Numbered from the stretch's first letter, positions 25,149-34,114 are shown. The stretch is DNA of 64,000 bases from Bradyrhizobium sp. PSBB068 (GCA_016839165.1 CP069300.1:7326001-7390000); one strand, 5' to 3'. Translations and numbers: made by a program. The notes: a model not told the origin generated them from the sequence alone.

Positions 25149-26423
25149 TTACTTGCTGTAGCTGATGCGATAGATCGCACCGGCCCAGTCGTCGGCGACG
25201 AGGATGGAGCCATCCTTGTCGAGCAGGATATCGGCGGGACGGCCGAGATAGCCCTGGTCACCCTCGATCCAGCCGGAGGCGAAGATTTCCTGCTTGGCGT
25301 TCTTGCCGTCGGGGCTCGCGGTGATCTTCACGATGCGGCCGCCCTGGTACTTGTGCCGGTTCCAGGAGCCGTGCTCGGCGATCAGGATCGCGTTCTTGTA
25401 CTCGGCCGGGAATTGGCTGCCGGTATAGAACTTCATGCCGAGCGGGGCCACGTGGGCGCCGAGATTATAGACCGGCGGGGTGAACTCCGAGCATTTGTGA
25501 CCCATCGCGAACTTGGTGTCCGGCAAATTGCCCTGGTGGCAATAGGGATAGCCGAAATGCTCGCCGATCTTCGAGATCATGTTGAGCTTGTCGCTCGGCA
25601 GATCGTCGCTGATCCAGTCGCGCGCGTTTTCGGTGAACCAGTACTTGCCGGTGCGCGGATCGACGTCGCCGCCGACCGAGTTGCGCACGCCGAGCGCCCA
25701 GATCTCCGCATTGCCGGTCTTGGGATCGACGCGGCGGATCTGCGACACCGAGGTCGGCGGGATGCCGATGTTGAAGGGAGGTCCGAACGGAATGTAGAAC
25801 CAGCCGTCCTTGTCGACGGCGATGTACTTCCAGCCATGCGCCGCATAGGACGGCATGTCGTCATACACCACCTTGCCGCTGCCCAGATTGTCGAGATTGG
25901 CTTCGGCATTGTCGTATTTGATCAGCTTGTCGACCGCGATGACGTAGAGCGCGCCGTCGCGGAACGCGAGGCCGGTCGGCATGTTGAGGCCCTTGAGGAT
26001 GGTCTTGACCTCTTTCTTGCCGTTGTTGTCCTTGATCGCATAGACATTGCCGAGGCCGAACGAGCCGACGAACAGCGTGCCCTTGTCGCCCCAGGCCATC
26101 TGCCGCGCCGCGAGCACGTTCGAGGCGTAGACCTCGATCTTGAAGCCCGGCGGCAGCTTGATCTTCTTCATCATGCTGGCGAGCTCGGCGTCGGAGGCGC
26201 CGGTCGGCGGGCCGGACGGTGGGGCGAGGCCCTTCTGCGCTTCGGTCTCGTCGCCAAGGAACCAGTCATCCGGCGGATGGGTCCAGAATTCCTTGGTGCC
26301 GGATTCGTATTTCTTCAACGCCCGGCTCTTGTCAGTTTGTTGCTGCGCATTGGCGAAGGTGGTCCCCGCCAGCAGCGCGATCGCCGCGAACGCAAGTATG
26401 GATCGATTGAAAGCTGATTTCAT
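25149..26423 (-). CDS. PQQ-dependent sugar dehydrogenase (sorbosone/glucose dehydrogenase-like)
   Basis: 424 residues. A signal peptide (ILAFAAIALLAGTTFANA) targets it to the periplasm. The body is a six-bladed beta-propeller; repeated blade ends read GTLFVGSFGLGNVYAI, GALYVIAVDKLIKY and GSILVADDWAGAIYRIS. YIPFGPPFNIGIPP and ALGVRNSVGGDVDP match the soluble quinoprotein glucose/sorbosone dehydrogenase fold (Arg and Asn near the cofactor). GGGGAG lies before the ATG. PQQ biosynthesis genes are not in the window. The c4 gene downstream is a likely electron partner. The sugar substrate is unknown. Confidence 0.88.
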   Translation of the reverse strand: MKSAFNRSILAFAAIALLAGTTFANAQQQTDKSRALKKYESGTKEFWTHPPDDWFLGDETEAQKGLAPPSGPPTGASDAELASMMKKIKLPPGFKIEVYASNVLAARQMAWGDKGTLFVGSFGLGNVYAIKDNNGKKEVKTILKGLNMPTGLAFRDGALYVIAVDKLIKYDNAEANLDNLGSGKVVYDDMPSYAAHGWKYIAVDKDGWFYIPFGPPFNIGIPPTSVSQIRRVDPKTGNAEIWALGVRNSVGGDVDPRTGKYWFTENARDWISDDLPSDKLNMISKIGEHFGYPYCHQGNLPDTKFAMGHKCSEFTPPVYNLGAHVAPLGMKFYTGSQFPAEYKNAILIAEHGSWNRHKYQGGRIVKITASPDGKNAKQEIFASGWIEGDQGYLGRPADILLDKDGSILVADDWAGAIYRISYSK

Positions 26424-26695
26424 CGAGTCACTCCCCTATGCAAGCCGTTGCAGCTTGCCTGTTATTGATTTTGAACGCCCTGAGAGATGATGGTTGGCGT
26501 GGTCTGTGAGGTAGGTCAGACGGCAAAATGGTAGCACATCCATCGACGCTGAAAAGCGCATGCAGCAGTGTGCGCTGCGTCAAAACAAGTTGAGACGAGA
26601 TTCAAGGCGAAATTTTCCTGCGCGGGCTGCCTGATAACAAGGCATTCTGCGCTGCGGCGTCATATTCGAATGAAGCTAACGCGCGCGATCCGTGT

Positions 26696-27376
26696 CTATC
26701 GCGACGAGAGACGCGCCAGGCCGAGCGCCTGCGCCTTGGCCTTCGACAGCGGCCTGAACAACACGCTGCGCCTCGCCCCACTGGTGATCGCCGCGATCTT
26801 GAAGCCATCGTCGGCGGCGATGATGTCGCCGCTCCGAAGCGTCATGTCGTCCTCGATCGCAATCGGCGACAGGCCGGTCGAGGCGCTTGACCTGCAGGAG
26901 CATTGCGGCACGATCTCGCGCTGAAACCGGAATGCATTCGCCAGCGTCCTGTAGGCCTCACCCTCGCCGGTCCTAGCGCTGTCGATGTCGGAGCCGGAAT
27001 ACAGTTTCACCTCGGCGGCGGGACAGGCCGCCTCGCAGGACCTGACATCCGCCGTCTCGCTCAGGCGCGGCAGCGGAAAGAAGCGGCCGTCGCAGGTCCG
27101 GACGCAGAAGTTCTGCCGGCCGCCCCAATGCGAGCGCGTCGTGATGTAGACCCGGGTCCGCGGCTGCTGCGCGGGCTCGAAGCCTGGCGCCTGCTCGAAC
27201 CCGGGCATGGAAAAGAAACCGTGTGCCGGGGCATAGGCGGAGTCGCTCGGCAGCAGCTGGGCTGAAGCCGGCGAGCATATCCCGACGCCGGCAATCACGA
27301 TGAGCGCTGCAACACATGCAGCGCGAGCCACGCGGCGGTTCAAGGCGGAATCTGGCGTCCAGCTGATCGGCATCAT
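26696..27376 (-). CDS. DUF2865 domain protein, secreted
   Basis: 226 residues. An N-terminal hydrophobic signal (ACVAALIVIAGVGICSPASA) is followed by an exported domain with the DUF2865 core NFCVRTCDGRFFPLPRLSET, then CEAACPAAEVKLYSGSDID. Six cysteines suggest disulfide bonds. The role of the family is unknown; it is common in Rhizobiales. Two ATG codons lie side by side at 27376 and 27373. The 272 bases between this gene and the dehydrogenase gene show nothing further. Confidence 0.82.
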   Translation of the reverse strand: MMPISWTPDSALNRRVARAACVAALIVIAGVGICSPASAQLLPSDSAYAPAHGFFSMPGFEQAPGFEPAQQPRTRVYITTRSHWGGRQNFCVRTCDGRFFPLPRLSETADVRSCEAACPAAEVKLYSGSDIDSARTGEGEAYRTLANAFRFQREIVPQCSCRSSASTGLSPIAIEDDMTLRSGDIIAADDGFKIAAITSGARRSVLFRPLSKAKAQALGLARLSSR

Positions 27377-27550
27377 TCACGTGCGTGCCGCGTCGAGAGG
27401 CGAGCGCAGCCATTTCAGCGCCGACACAACCACAAATTTCTATCAGTTTTGAGAACGCACGATCTGACGGTTAACGAGGCGGGAAGCGGCCATCGCGGGC
27501 CGCGACATCCTGACCGCCGAGCACTGCCCGAACGGCAAAACCGCCTGAAC

Positions 27551-27577
27551 AACAAATAAGCCCGCAGCGGGGCGGGC
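27551..27577 (-). terminator. Rho-independent terminator after tRNA-Gly
   Basis: On the minus strand GCCCGC and GCGGGC form a 6-bp GC stem with a 6-nt loop, followed by TTATTTGTT. It begins about 50 bases past the tRNA 3' end, the expected place for its terminator. Confidence 0.65.
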
Positions 27578-27629
27578 CTTCATCAGACTGTCAGCTCTGT
27601 CGGCGAGATATTCGGTCAGCGAGAGATTT

Positions 27630-27704
<75 letters not shown>

Positions 27705-28156
27705 ATCCGAAATGGCGGCGATCGCTCGCCGGCAACGGCAGACCTATGCCAAAAGCCGCCTGCGAATGCAACACAAGAGCGCGGTCCGGGACTCACGAAA
27801 TCGCGTGGTTTCCTTAAAAATTGACCCCGAATCGACCGAATTTGACGATCCCGCTGGATTTCTTTTTACGTTTCCGCTGGAACGGGCCGCAAGGCGATCT
27901 CGTTCCGGGGCGATTCGAGCCGAGGTCCACCCAGTGGGATGGCGCTGAAATCCGGGGTCCCCGATCGAACCCGGCCGAGCGGCCAGCGATTGAAATTTGC
28001 CGACCGACCGCCATTTACTGGGCGTGATCCTGCGGAAAACCGGTTCCCACTTTTCCAGGATCATGCTCTAGCCTGACAGAACGGCTGAACCGGCCGTACG
28101 GAGCGTGCTAGAACGCCCCCATAATTTTTGACCTCAGACGACCAGGCGAGGACAAC
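27705..28156. other. Intergenic stretch between tRNA-Gly and cnoX
   Basis: 452 bases without a convincing gene. Short frames on both strands have no ribosome binding site and no family features. The right part (28022–28067) is a type C palindrome. About 80 bases separate it from the thioredoxin start, enough for a promoter, but no clear −35/−10 pair is visible. The middle part (27820–28010) is moderately GC-rich with short complementary patches only. Confidence 0.5.
28022..28067. repeat. Dispersed palindrome, type C
   Basis: GCGTGATCCTGCGG ... CCAGGATCATGCT, an imperfect palindrome with a GGAAAACCGGTTCCC centre. It is a diverged copy in the opposite orientation to the one at 19041–19087. Confidence 0.6.
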
Positions 28157-29077
28157 GTGACGATAATGGAGCAGGGCGGCACCACGCCCCAGGCAGCGCC
28201 CGATCTGATCAAGGAGACGACGACCCAGACCTTCGTCAAGGACGTCATCGAGGAATCGCGCCGCCAGCCGGTCATGATCGACTTCTGGGCGCCATGGTGC
28301 GGCCCCTGCCGCCAGCTGACGCCGATCCTGGAGAAGGCGGTCAAGAACGCCAAGGGCCGGGTCAAGCTGGTCAAGATGAACATCGACGAGCATCCGCAGA
28401 TCCCGGGCCAGATGGGCATCCAGTCGATCCCGGCCGTGATCGCCTTCGTCAATGGCCAGCCCGCCGACGGCTTCATGGGCGCGGTGCCGGAGAGTCAGGT
28501 CAACGCCTTCATCGAGAAGATCACCAAGGGTGTGCCCGCCGCCGGCGAGCCCAATCTCACGGAGATCCTGGCCGAGGCCGACGCCGTGCTTGCCGAAGGC
28601 GACGCCGCGGCTGCCGCGCAGATCTATGCCGAGGTGCTGGCGCACGACGCCACCAACATCGCGGCGCTGGCCGGCCTCGCCAAATGCTACATGACATCAG
28701 GCGCGGTCGAGCAGGCCAAGCAGACGCTGGCGATGGTGCCGGAATCCAAGCGCAACGACGCCGCGGTGAAGGCGGTGCAGGCGGCGATCGATCTCGCCGA
28801 ACAGGCGCAGTCGGTCGGCCCGATCGCCGAGCTGGAACAGAAAGTTGCCGCAAACCCGCTCGATCATCAGGCTCGCTTCGATCTCGCGACCGCGCTGAAC
28901 GCAATGAACAAGCGTGCTGAAGCGACCGAGCAGTTGCTCGCCATCGTCAAGCGCGACCGCAAGTGGAACGACGACGGCGCGCGCAAGCAGCTGGTGCAGT
29001 TCTTCGAGGCGTGGGGGGGCACCGATGAAGCAACTGTCGAGGGGCGCAGGCGGTTGTCGACCATCCTGTTCTCGTAA
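28157..29077 (+). CDS. Thioredoxin–TPR co-chaperone, CnoX/YbbN-like
   Basis: 306 residues, GTG start with GAGGA upstream. Residues about 30–130 form a thioredoxin fold with an intact WCGPC site (FWAPWCGPCRQLTPILEKAV) and the cis-Pro in QSIPAVIAFVNGQ. Residues 140–300 are helical TPR-like repeats (AAAAQIYAEVLAHDATNIAA and three more). E. coli CnoX lacks a redox CXXC pair (SxxC), while alphaproteobacterial forms keep it and combine holdase with thiol-reductase activity. It protects proteins from over-oxidation and hands them to GroEL. The Lon-domain gene follows after 30 bases, so the two are probably cotranscribed. Confidence 0.92.
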   Translation: MTIMEQGGTTPQAAPDLIKETTTQTFVKDVIEESRRQPVMIDFWAPWCGPCRQLTPILEKAVKNAKGRVKLVKMNIDEHPQIPGQMGIQSIPAVIAFVNGQPADGFMGAVPESQVNAFIEKITKGVPAAGEPNLTEILAEADAVLAEGDAAAAAQIYAEVLAHDATNIAALAGLAKCYMTSGAVEQAKQTLAMVPESKRNDAAVKAVQAAIDLAEQAQSVGPIAELEQKVAANPLDHQARFDLATALNAMNKRAEATEQLLAIVKRDRKWNDDGARKQLVQFFEAWGGTDEATVEGRRRLSTILFS

Positions 29078-29107
29078 AGTACACCCGTCACAGCAGCGGG
29101 ACCCCAG

Positions 29108-29782
29108 ATGCCGATCAATGCCGAATATCGCGGGCCCGGCGAGCTCCCCGAGGTGATCCCGGTGTTCCCGCTGCCGGGCGCGCTGCTGTTGCCGCGCGGC
29201 CAGATGCCGCTCAACATCTTCGAGCCGCGTTATCTCGCGATGATCGACGACGCGTTGCGCGACGGTCATCGCCTGATCGGCATGATCCAGCCCGATGTGG
29301 CGCATTCGCAGAAGGAGGCGAAGCCGGTGCTGTTCCGCATCGGCTGCGTCGGCCGCATCACCCAGCTCGCCGAATCCGGCGACGGCCGCTACATCCTCGA
29401 ATTGACCGGCGTCGCGCGCTTCAAGGTGGTCGAGGAGCTGATCGTGCAGACGCCGTACCGGCAGTGCAAGGTCGACTTCTTCTCCTTCGCCGGCGACTTC
29501 ACCGCGCGCAAGGGCGAGGACGCCGTCGATCGCAAGGCGCTGCTCGAAGTGCTCGCCGACTTCCTGGAGGCCAACAATCTGAAGGTCGACTGGGAGGGCA
29601 TCGAGTCCGCGCCCAACGAGGCGCTGGTCAATGCGCTGGCGATGATGTCGCCCTACGGTCCGGCCGAAAAGCAGGCGATGCTCGAGGCGCCCGACCTGAA
29701 GACCCGCGCCGAGATCCTGATCGCCGTCACCGAGATGGACCTCGCCAAGAAGCGCACCTCGGGAGATCCGCCGGTGCAATGA
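29108..29782 (+). CDS. LON N-terminal (substrate-binding) domain protein
   Basis: 224 residues consisting only of the Lon N-terminal domain (Pfam LON_substr_bdg); there is no AAA or protease part. The start IPVFPLPGALLLPRGQMPLN and then IFEPRYLAMIDDALRDGHRL match the family, as does GDGRYILELTGVARFKVVEE. The C-terminal helical bundle includes DVNALAMMSPYG-like sequence (VNALAMMSPYGPAEKQAMLE). Free-standing forms are common in alphaproteobacteria, often beside the CnoX-type thioredoxin as here. A protein quality-control role is inferred from that pairing only. Confidence 0.92.
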   Translation: MPINAEYRGPGELPEVIPVFPLPGALLLPRGQMPLNIFEPRYLAMIDDALRDGHRLIGMIQPDVAHSQKEAKPVLFRIGCVGRITQLAESGDGRYILELTGVARFKVVEELIVQTPYRQCKVDFFSFAGDFTARKGEDAVDRKALLEVLADFLEANNLKVDWEGIESAPNEALVNALAMMSPYGPAEKQAMLEAPDLKTRAEILIAVTEMDLAKKRTSGDPPVQ

Positions 29783-29853
29783 GCATGATCGGGAAAACTG
29801 CGAAGCAGTTTTCCCGCGCGACAAACGCTCCGCGTTTGCCCGGAGATCATGCC
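29782..29853. repeat. Dispersed palindrome, type C (long form)
   Basis: AGCATGATCGGGAAAACTG at the left and CCGGAGATCATGC at the right, with CGACAAACGC...GCGTTTGCC inside. It overlaps the stop codon of the Lon-domain gene and lies between convergent genes. A related core is seen at about 54060–54115. Confidence 0.65.
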
Positions 29854-29874
29854 CAAACAAAAGCCACGCGTTCG

Positions 29875-30429
29875 TCAGCGATTGCGCAGCCGCTTGCGTC
29901 CGGTGAACATCGCGCGCACCAGGTTCTGACGCTGCAGCAATCCCACAACGATGACGCCGAGCACGTGCAGGCAAACCAGGATGATGACCGCATCCGAGGC
30001 ATAGGCGTGGGTATCCTCCACCCACCAGACACCGAAGAAGGTCACGGTGACCTCCATCGCGCCCGTGATCGCCGAGACCGCGAGCATGAGCAGCAGTGCC
30101 ACCAGCATCACGGTGCCCGCGGGATTGAGCCCGATGTAACGCCCGGTGATGCCGCGACGGAGATTCCAGATGTAGCGCGGCGCGGCGCGCAGGCGGACGC
30201 CGAGCTTGCCGAAACGCGCGTAGCGCGTGCCGACAAAGCCCCAGACCAGACGGAACGCCAATAGCCCGATCACCGCATAGCCCGCCAGCCGGTGCAGCCG
30301 GTCATAGGCGTTGGGCGTCACCCATGCGACCAGGACGAGGATGGCGAGCGCCCAGTGCCACAGCCGCAGCGGCAGATCCCAGACCTGCACGCTGGTCGCG
30401 CCGCGGGCGCCCGGCGCCGCCTCCGTCAT
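29875..30429 (-). CDS. Cytochrome b561-type membrane protein
   Basis: 184 residues with four to five membrane segments. VQVWDLPLRLWHWALAILVL has the first heme-ligand His region, DRLHRLAGYAVIGLLAFRLV the second, and AVIILVCLHVLGVIVVGLLQ the third; RLRAAPRYIWNLRRGITGRY is the conserved cytoplasmic loop. The family carries b hemes and passes electrons to or from c-type cytochromes. The PepSY-like gene 46 bases upstream on the same strand is probably in the same operon. Confidence 0.9.
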   Translation of the reverse strand: MTEAAPGARGATSVQVWDLPLRLWHWALAILVLVAWVTPNAYDRLHRLAGYAVIGLLAFRLVWGFVGTRYARFGKLGVRLRAAPRYIWNLRRGITGRYIGLNPAGTVMLVALLLMLAVSAITGAMEVTVTFFGVWWVEDTHAYASDAVIILVCLHVLGVIVVGLLQRQNLVRAMFTGRKRLRNR

Positions 30430-30475
30430 CGCGCCCGCTTCGCTCGGCGATTCACTTGACGATTCACTGGACAGT

Positions 30476-30760
30476 TCACTTGGCGATCGTGTGCTTCAGG
30501 CTGAGATCCTCCGGGCTGTAGAACAGCTCGTAGAGTTTGCCTTCCTTGACGCCGTAGACTTCGTAGCATGAGCCCTCGACCTTCGACCGGCGCACCTCGT
30601 AGCCGGCCGCCTTGGCCTTGGCTTCGGCATCACTCGCCGGCTTCCACGACGTCTTGTCGAGCTTGGTGCAAGTCTTGTAGCCGTCGGCGAATGCCGCCGA
30701 TCCGAAAAGCCCCAAAACGCACGCTGCAATCACAGCACTCAGAATCACCTTCACGCGCAT
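30476..30760 (-). CDS. Small secreted PepSY-like protein
   Basis: 94 residues with a signal peptide (MRVKVILSAVIAACVLGLFG, cut near SAAFA). The mature part, WKPASDAEAKAKAAGYEVRR followed by CYEVYGVKEGKLYELFYSPE, has the PepSY pattern in which a helix precedes a beta hairpin. Two Cys may form a disulfide. GGAGGGG lies before the ATG. Paired PepSY–cytochrome b561 genes are common in proteobacteria, which suggests a role in handling heme electrons or metal at the membrane (inference). Confidence 0.82.
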   Translation of the reverse strand: MRVKVILSAVIAACVLGLFGSAAFADGYKTCTKLDKTSWKPASDAEAKAKAAGYEVRRSKVEGSCYEVYGVKEGKLYELFYSPEDLSLKHTIAK

Positions 30761-30981
30761 CCCCTCCGTTGACGATCATGCCCACAACGCGCATCGCGCC
30801 GGGCATATGCGTGAACAATGCCGAGGGGATTGCCAAGTCAAGGAAGCGCGGCCGCGGCAGGCTTTAGAGAAATTCTAACGGCCCGGAAAACCGCTTTGCG
30901 CTCCACGCGCAATTTGGTTTTGACCGCGTGCTGCGGCCTTACGCCTCATGGGTATCCGAAATCCGCTCGGGCGGCGTTCGA

Positions 30982-33528
30982 TCAGGAAGCGCCACCCGCC
31001 ACTGCGAGACGAACCGCAGGACGTTCGGCTGCCGCCGGGGTCCGCCCGCCGACCATCTGCGCCACCTTCTCGCTCTGGACCGGCGGGCTGAAGTGGAAGC
31101 CCTGCACTTCCACGCAGGCATCGGCGCGCAGGATGTCGAGCTGCTCCCTGGTCTCGACGCCCTCGGCCGTGGTCGTCTTGCCGAGGCTGACGGCGAAGCG
31201 AACGATCGCGCGCGCGATCCTGCGCGACTCGTCCGTTGCGCCCGAGAGCTCGGACACGAAGCTGCGGTCGATCTTGACCTTGTCGAACGGAAACTTCTGC
31301 AGGAAGCTCAGCGAGGAATAGCCGGTGCCGAAATCGTCGAGCGCAATCCGCACTCCGAGATCGTGCAGCTGGCTGAGCGCCGCGAACACCGCCTCGCTGT
31401 CCTGGATGATGGCCGTTTCGGTGACTTCGAGCTCGAGCCGCTCGGGCGGAATTCCAGCGCTCGCCAGCGCATGCACGATCACCGGGACCAACTCCGGGCT
31501 CCTGAACTGCACCGGCGACAGATTGATCGCGATCTTGAGGTCGGCGGGCCATTTGGCGGCTTCCGCGCACGCGGTGCGCAGCACCCATTCTCCGAGCGGC
31601 ACGATCAGGCCGGTCTCTTCCGCGAGTGGGATGAACTGCGCCGGCGAGATCATGCCGCGCTGCGGATGATGCCAGCGCAGCAGCGCCTCGAAGCCGCAGG
31701 TCTCTCCGCTCGCGACGTGGATGAAGGGCTGATAGCGCAGCTCGAACTCGCCGTTGGCGAGCGCGCTGCGCATGTCGCGCTCGAGGCTGCGCCGGGCCTG
31801 CAGCAACCGGTCGAGCTCCGGCTCGAAGAAGCGGAACGAGCCGCGTCCAACGCTCTTCGCCGAGTAGAGCGCAAGATCAGCACTGCGCAGCACCTCGTCC
31901 GAATCGGTGCCGTCGCGCGGTGCGATTGCGATGCCGATGCTGGTCGTGGTGGTCAACCGATGGTGGCCGAGATCGATCGGCTCGCTGAGCGCCTTCCTGA
32001 TCTTCTCCGCAAGCAGGCCGGCTTCGGCAACCGGATCGCTGACATAGTCGATGACCGCGAACTCGTCGCCGCCGAGCCGCGCGACCAGCGTCGTATCGCT
32101 GACGCATCGGCGGAGCCGCGCGGCCACCGACTTCAGCAACGCATCGCCCGCCGGATGTCCGAGCGTGTCGTTGACGTCCTTGAAGCGATCGAGATCGAGC
32201 ATCAGCACCGCAAGGCTCGGTCCGCCGCACCGCGCACCAGACAGCGCCTGCTCCATCCACTCCTTGAGCAGCACGCGGTTCGGCAGGTCGGTCAGCGCGT
32301 CGTGCTGCGCCATGTGGGTGATCTTGGCCTCGGAGCGGCGCTGCTCGGTGACGTCGCGATGCGTCGCGACCCAGCCGCCGCCGGGCATCGGCTGCCGCGT
32401 CACGCAGATCAGCCGGCCGTCGGCAAGCTCGTCGACCCGGCTGCTGATCTCGTCGGCTGGCAGCGCGTTCAGTGTGGCGAGCTTCTCGGTCGCGGCGCTG
32501 TCGGTGGTCTCGCCCTTGAGGATGCCATTGGCGATCCGGTGCTTGATGATCTCGCGGTGGGCGGTGCCGGGCAGCAGCAGTTCGGGCGGCAGCCGGTACA
32601 TTTTGGCGTAGCGATCGTTGCATACGACGAGGCGCTTCGCCGCATCGAACATGCAGAGGCCCTCGCCCATGTGGTTGATCGCGGTATCGAGCCGGAACCT
32701 CTGTTGCTCCAGCTCCTTCTGCGACGCCTCGACTTGCTGGCGCGCCAGCGACAACTGGCTGATGATGTCCTCGAAACGGCGGGTGCGAAGCGCCAGCCTT
32801 CGATCCGCAAGCACGCCGACCAGGCTCATCCCGAGCACCGAGAGCGCCACGCCCGCGATCACGACGGCGAGGAAGGCGGGAGAGAGCGACAGCGCCGCCG
32901 GCGTCTGCAGGGGGTCGGGGACGATCTCGACCGCGCCCATCGCGGTGAAATGATGCGTCACGATCGCAAGCGTCAGCAACAGCGCTGCGACCAGCGACAT
33001 CCAGCGATCCTGATGGCGGACCGCAACCGACAGCGCGGCGTACCCGAACAGCATGCCGAGCACGATGGAGGCGGCCACGAGGTCCATCGACCACACCACA
33101 TGGCCCGGCACTTCGAGCGCCCACATTCCGAGATAGTGCATGCTGGCGATGCCGGCGCCGATCACTGCGCCGCCGACCGGCGCGCGCCAGCCGCTGGAGT
33201 CGCTGGCAGCGAGGCCGAGGCCACACGAGGTCAGCATCATCGCCACGGCAAGCGACAGTGCGGTCAGCGTGATGCCGTAACCGGTCGGCACGCCGGGCTC
33301 GTAGGCCAGCATGGCGATGAAATGCGTCGCCCAGATACCGTAGCCGATCGCGGCTCCCGCGATCGCGATCCAGATCAGCCGCGTCCTCGCCTGCGATGCG
33401 ATCGCGCGATGGAAGATGTTGACGGCTGCAATGCTGGCAACGAAGCAGACCAGTCCGGCGAGCAGAACGAGCCGCCAGTCATGCTCACCTGAAAGGCACG
33501 TCAGAACACGAAACATGCGTCGGTCCAT
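30982..33528 (-). CDS. MHYT–PAS–GGDEF–EAL cyclic-di-GMP enzyme
   Basis: 848 residues from the ATG at 33528; a TTG six codons earlier is possible. The N-terminal third is an MHYT sensor with seven membrane segments and the repeated His motifs WATHFIAMLAYEP, SMHYLGMWALE and THHFTAMGAVE, which may bind metal and sense gas. Then come a short coiled coil, a PAS-like domain (HMGEGLCMFDAAKRLVVCND), a GGDEF domain with an intact active site (ARLGGDEFAVIDY) and an EAL domain (GFEALLRWHHPQRG, then ALDDFGTGYSSLSFLQ). Both catalytic halves look active, so it may make or break c-di-GMP depending on the signal. Confidence 0.95.
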   Translation of the reverse strand: MDRRMFRVLTCLSGEHDWRLVLLAGLVCFVASIAAVNIFHRAIASQARTRLIWIAIAGAAIGYGIWATHFIAMLAYEPGVPTGYGITLTALSLAVAMMLTSCGLGLAASDSSGWRAPVGGAVIGAGIASMHYLGMWALEVPGHVVWSMDLVAASIVLGMLFGYAALSVAVRHQDRWMSLVAALLLTLAIVTHHFTAMGAVEIVPDPLQTPAALSLSPAFLAVVIAGVALSVLGMSLVGVLADRRLALRTRRFEDIISQLSLARQQVEASQKELEQQRFRLDTAINHMGEGLCMFDAAKRLVVCNDRYAKMYRLPPELLLPGTAHREIIKHRIANGILKGETTDSAATEKLATLNALPADEISSRVDELADGRLICVTRQPMPGGGWVATHRDVTEQRRSEAKITHMAQHDALTDLPNRVLLKEWMEQALSGARCGGPSLAVLMLDLDRFKDVNDTLGHPAGDALLKSVAARLRRCVSDTTLVARLGGDEFAVIDYVSDPVAEAGLLAEKIRKALSEPIDLGHHRLTTTTSIGIAIAPRDGTDSDEVLRSADLALYSAKSVGRGSFRFFEPELDRLLQARRSLERDMRSALANGEFELRYQPFIHVASGETCGFEALLRWHHPQRGMISPAQFIPLAEETGLIVPLGEWVLRTACAEAAKWPADLKIAINLSPVQFRSPELVPVIVHALASAGIPPERLELEVTETAIIQDSEAVFAALSQLHDLGVRIALDDFGTGYSSLSFLQKFPFDKVKIDRSFVSELSGATDESRRIARAIVRFAVSLGKTTTAEGVETREQLDILRADACVEVQGFHFSPPVQSEKVAQMVGGRTPAAAERPAVRLAVAGGAS

Positions 33529-33698
33529 GGTTGTCCGCGCGGACAAGCTAGGCCGATTGAATTGTATTCTCGATAATTTTCTACAACTTTCGGTGGCATG
33601 GTTATCCGCGCGTAAGCCGATTCCGCACGGAAATTGATGACTCCATAAATTCTTCGTACGTCCGGCAAGGCGGCGCCTTCGGCGCCCTGCCGCGCTCG

Positions 33699-34049
33699 CT
33701 AATAGCCGGCAGCTGCAAGCGCCACGACGGCGCTCATCGCCATCCAGCCGAAGTGACGGAAGCGGGTCGCGACCGCGTTCGCCAGCGCGGCGCAGCCGAA
33801 CACGATGGCGAGCGTTGCCACGATCCAGTGCCGCGCGGCATCGGAGGCCATCGTGGGCGCGGCGACGAGCAGCACGCCGCCGCCGATCCAGGCGACCGTG
33901 CCCGCTTGATAGACCAGATGGAGGAGGAAGCGCAGGCGCGGCGGCTCGATCGTTGCGCGCGCGAATATCTTGGTTTCGCCGAGAACGCCGTGGATCAGGC
34001 TGACCACGATAGCGATCGCACCGGCGCCTTGCAGCAGAAGATCACGCAT
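33699..34049 (-). CDS. Small membrane protein next to a TetR regulator
   Basis: 116 residues from the ATG at 34049, which has GGAGA 9 bases upstream; the longer frame crosses the divergent promoter. Four hydrophobic segments fill nearly the whole chain (LLLQGAGAIAIVVSLIHGVL, TVAWIGGGVLLVAAPTMA, WIVATLAIVFGCAALANAVA, MAMSAVVALAAAGY). VSLIHGVLGETKIFARATIE is the only distinctive soluble loop. I do not recognise a characterised family. It is divergent from a TetR gene, and two similar operators lie between them, so it is likely the regulator's target. Confidence 0.75.
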   Translation of the reverse strand: MRDLLLQGAGAIAIVVSLIHGVLGETKIFARATIEPPRLRFLLHLVYQAGTVAWIGGGVLLVAAPTMASDAARHWIVATLAIVFGCAALANAVATRFRHFGWMAMSAVVALAAAGY

Positions 34050-34062
34050 CGCGACGTCTCCG

Positions 34063-34074
34063 TACAGTACTGTA
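34063..34074. promoter_or_regulatory. TetR operator candidate, site 1
   Basis: TACAGTACTGTA is a perfect 12-bp palindrome, 14 bases before the membrane-protein start codon. It shares 12 of 16 bases with site 2 at 34115–34128 when aligned through the common TGTATGG end. Centre-to-centre distance is 53 bp, about five helical turns. Confidence 0.6.
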
Positions 34075-34114
34075 TGGTCGGCATGGATATGGCACCTGGG
34101 GCTGGCGCCTGTCA

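Noticed and set aside
24948..26417. 489-codon plus-strand frame opposite the PQQ-type dehydrogenase gene
   Set aside because: Shadow of the dehydrogenase, whose signal peptide, ribosome binding site and propeller motifs are clear on the minus strand.
27820..28020. Possible small gene between tRNA-Gly and cnoX
   Set aside because: Frames of 60–70 codons exist on both strands, but none has a ribosome binding site, and the sequence shows no protein-like pattern.
30928..33492. 854-codon plus-strand frame opposite the MHYT–GGDEF–EAL gene
   Set aside because: The minus-strand protein has every expected domain motif. The plus-strand translation is low-complexity Arg/Gln/His/Asp sequence with no fold.
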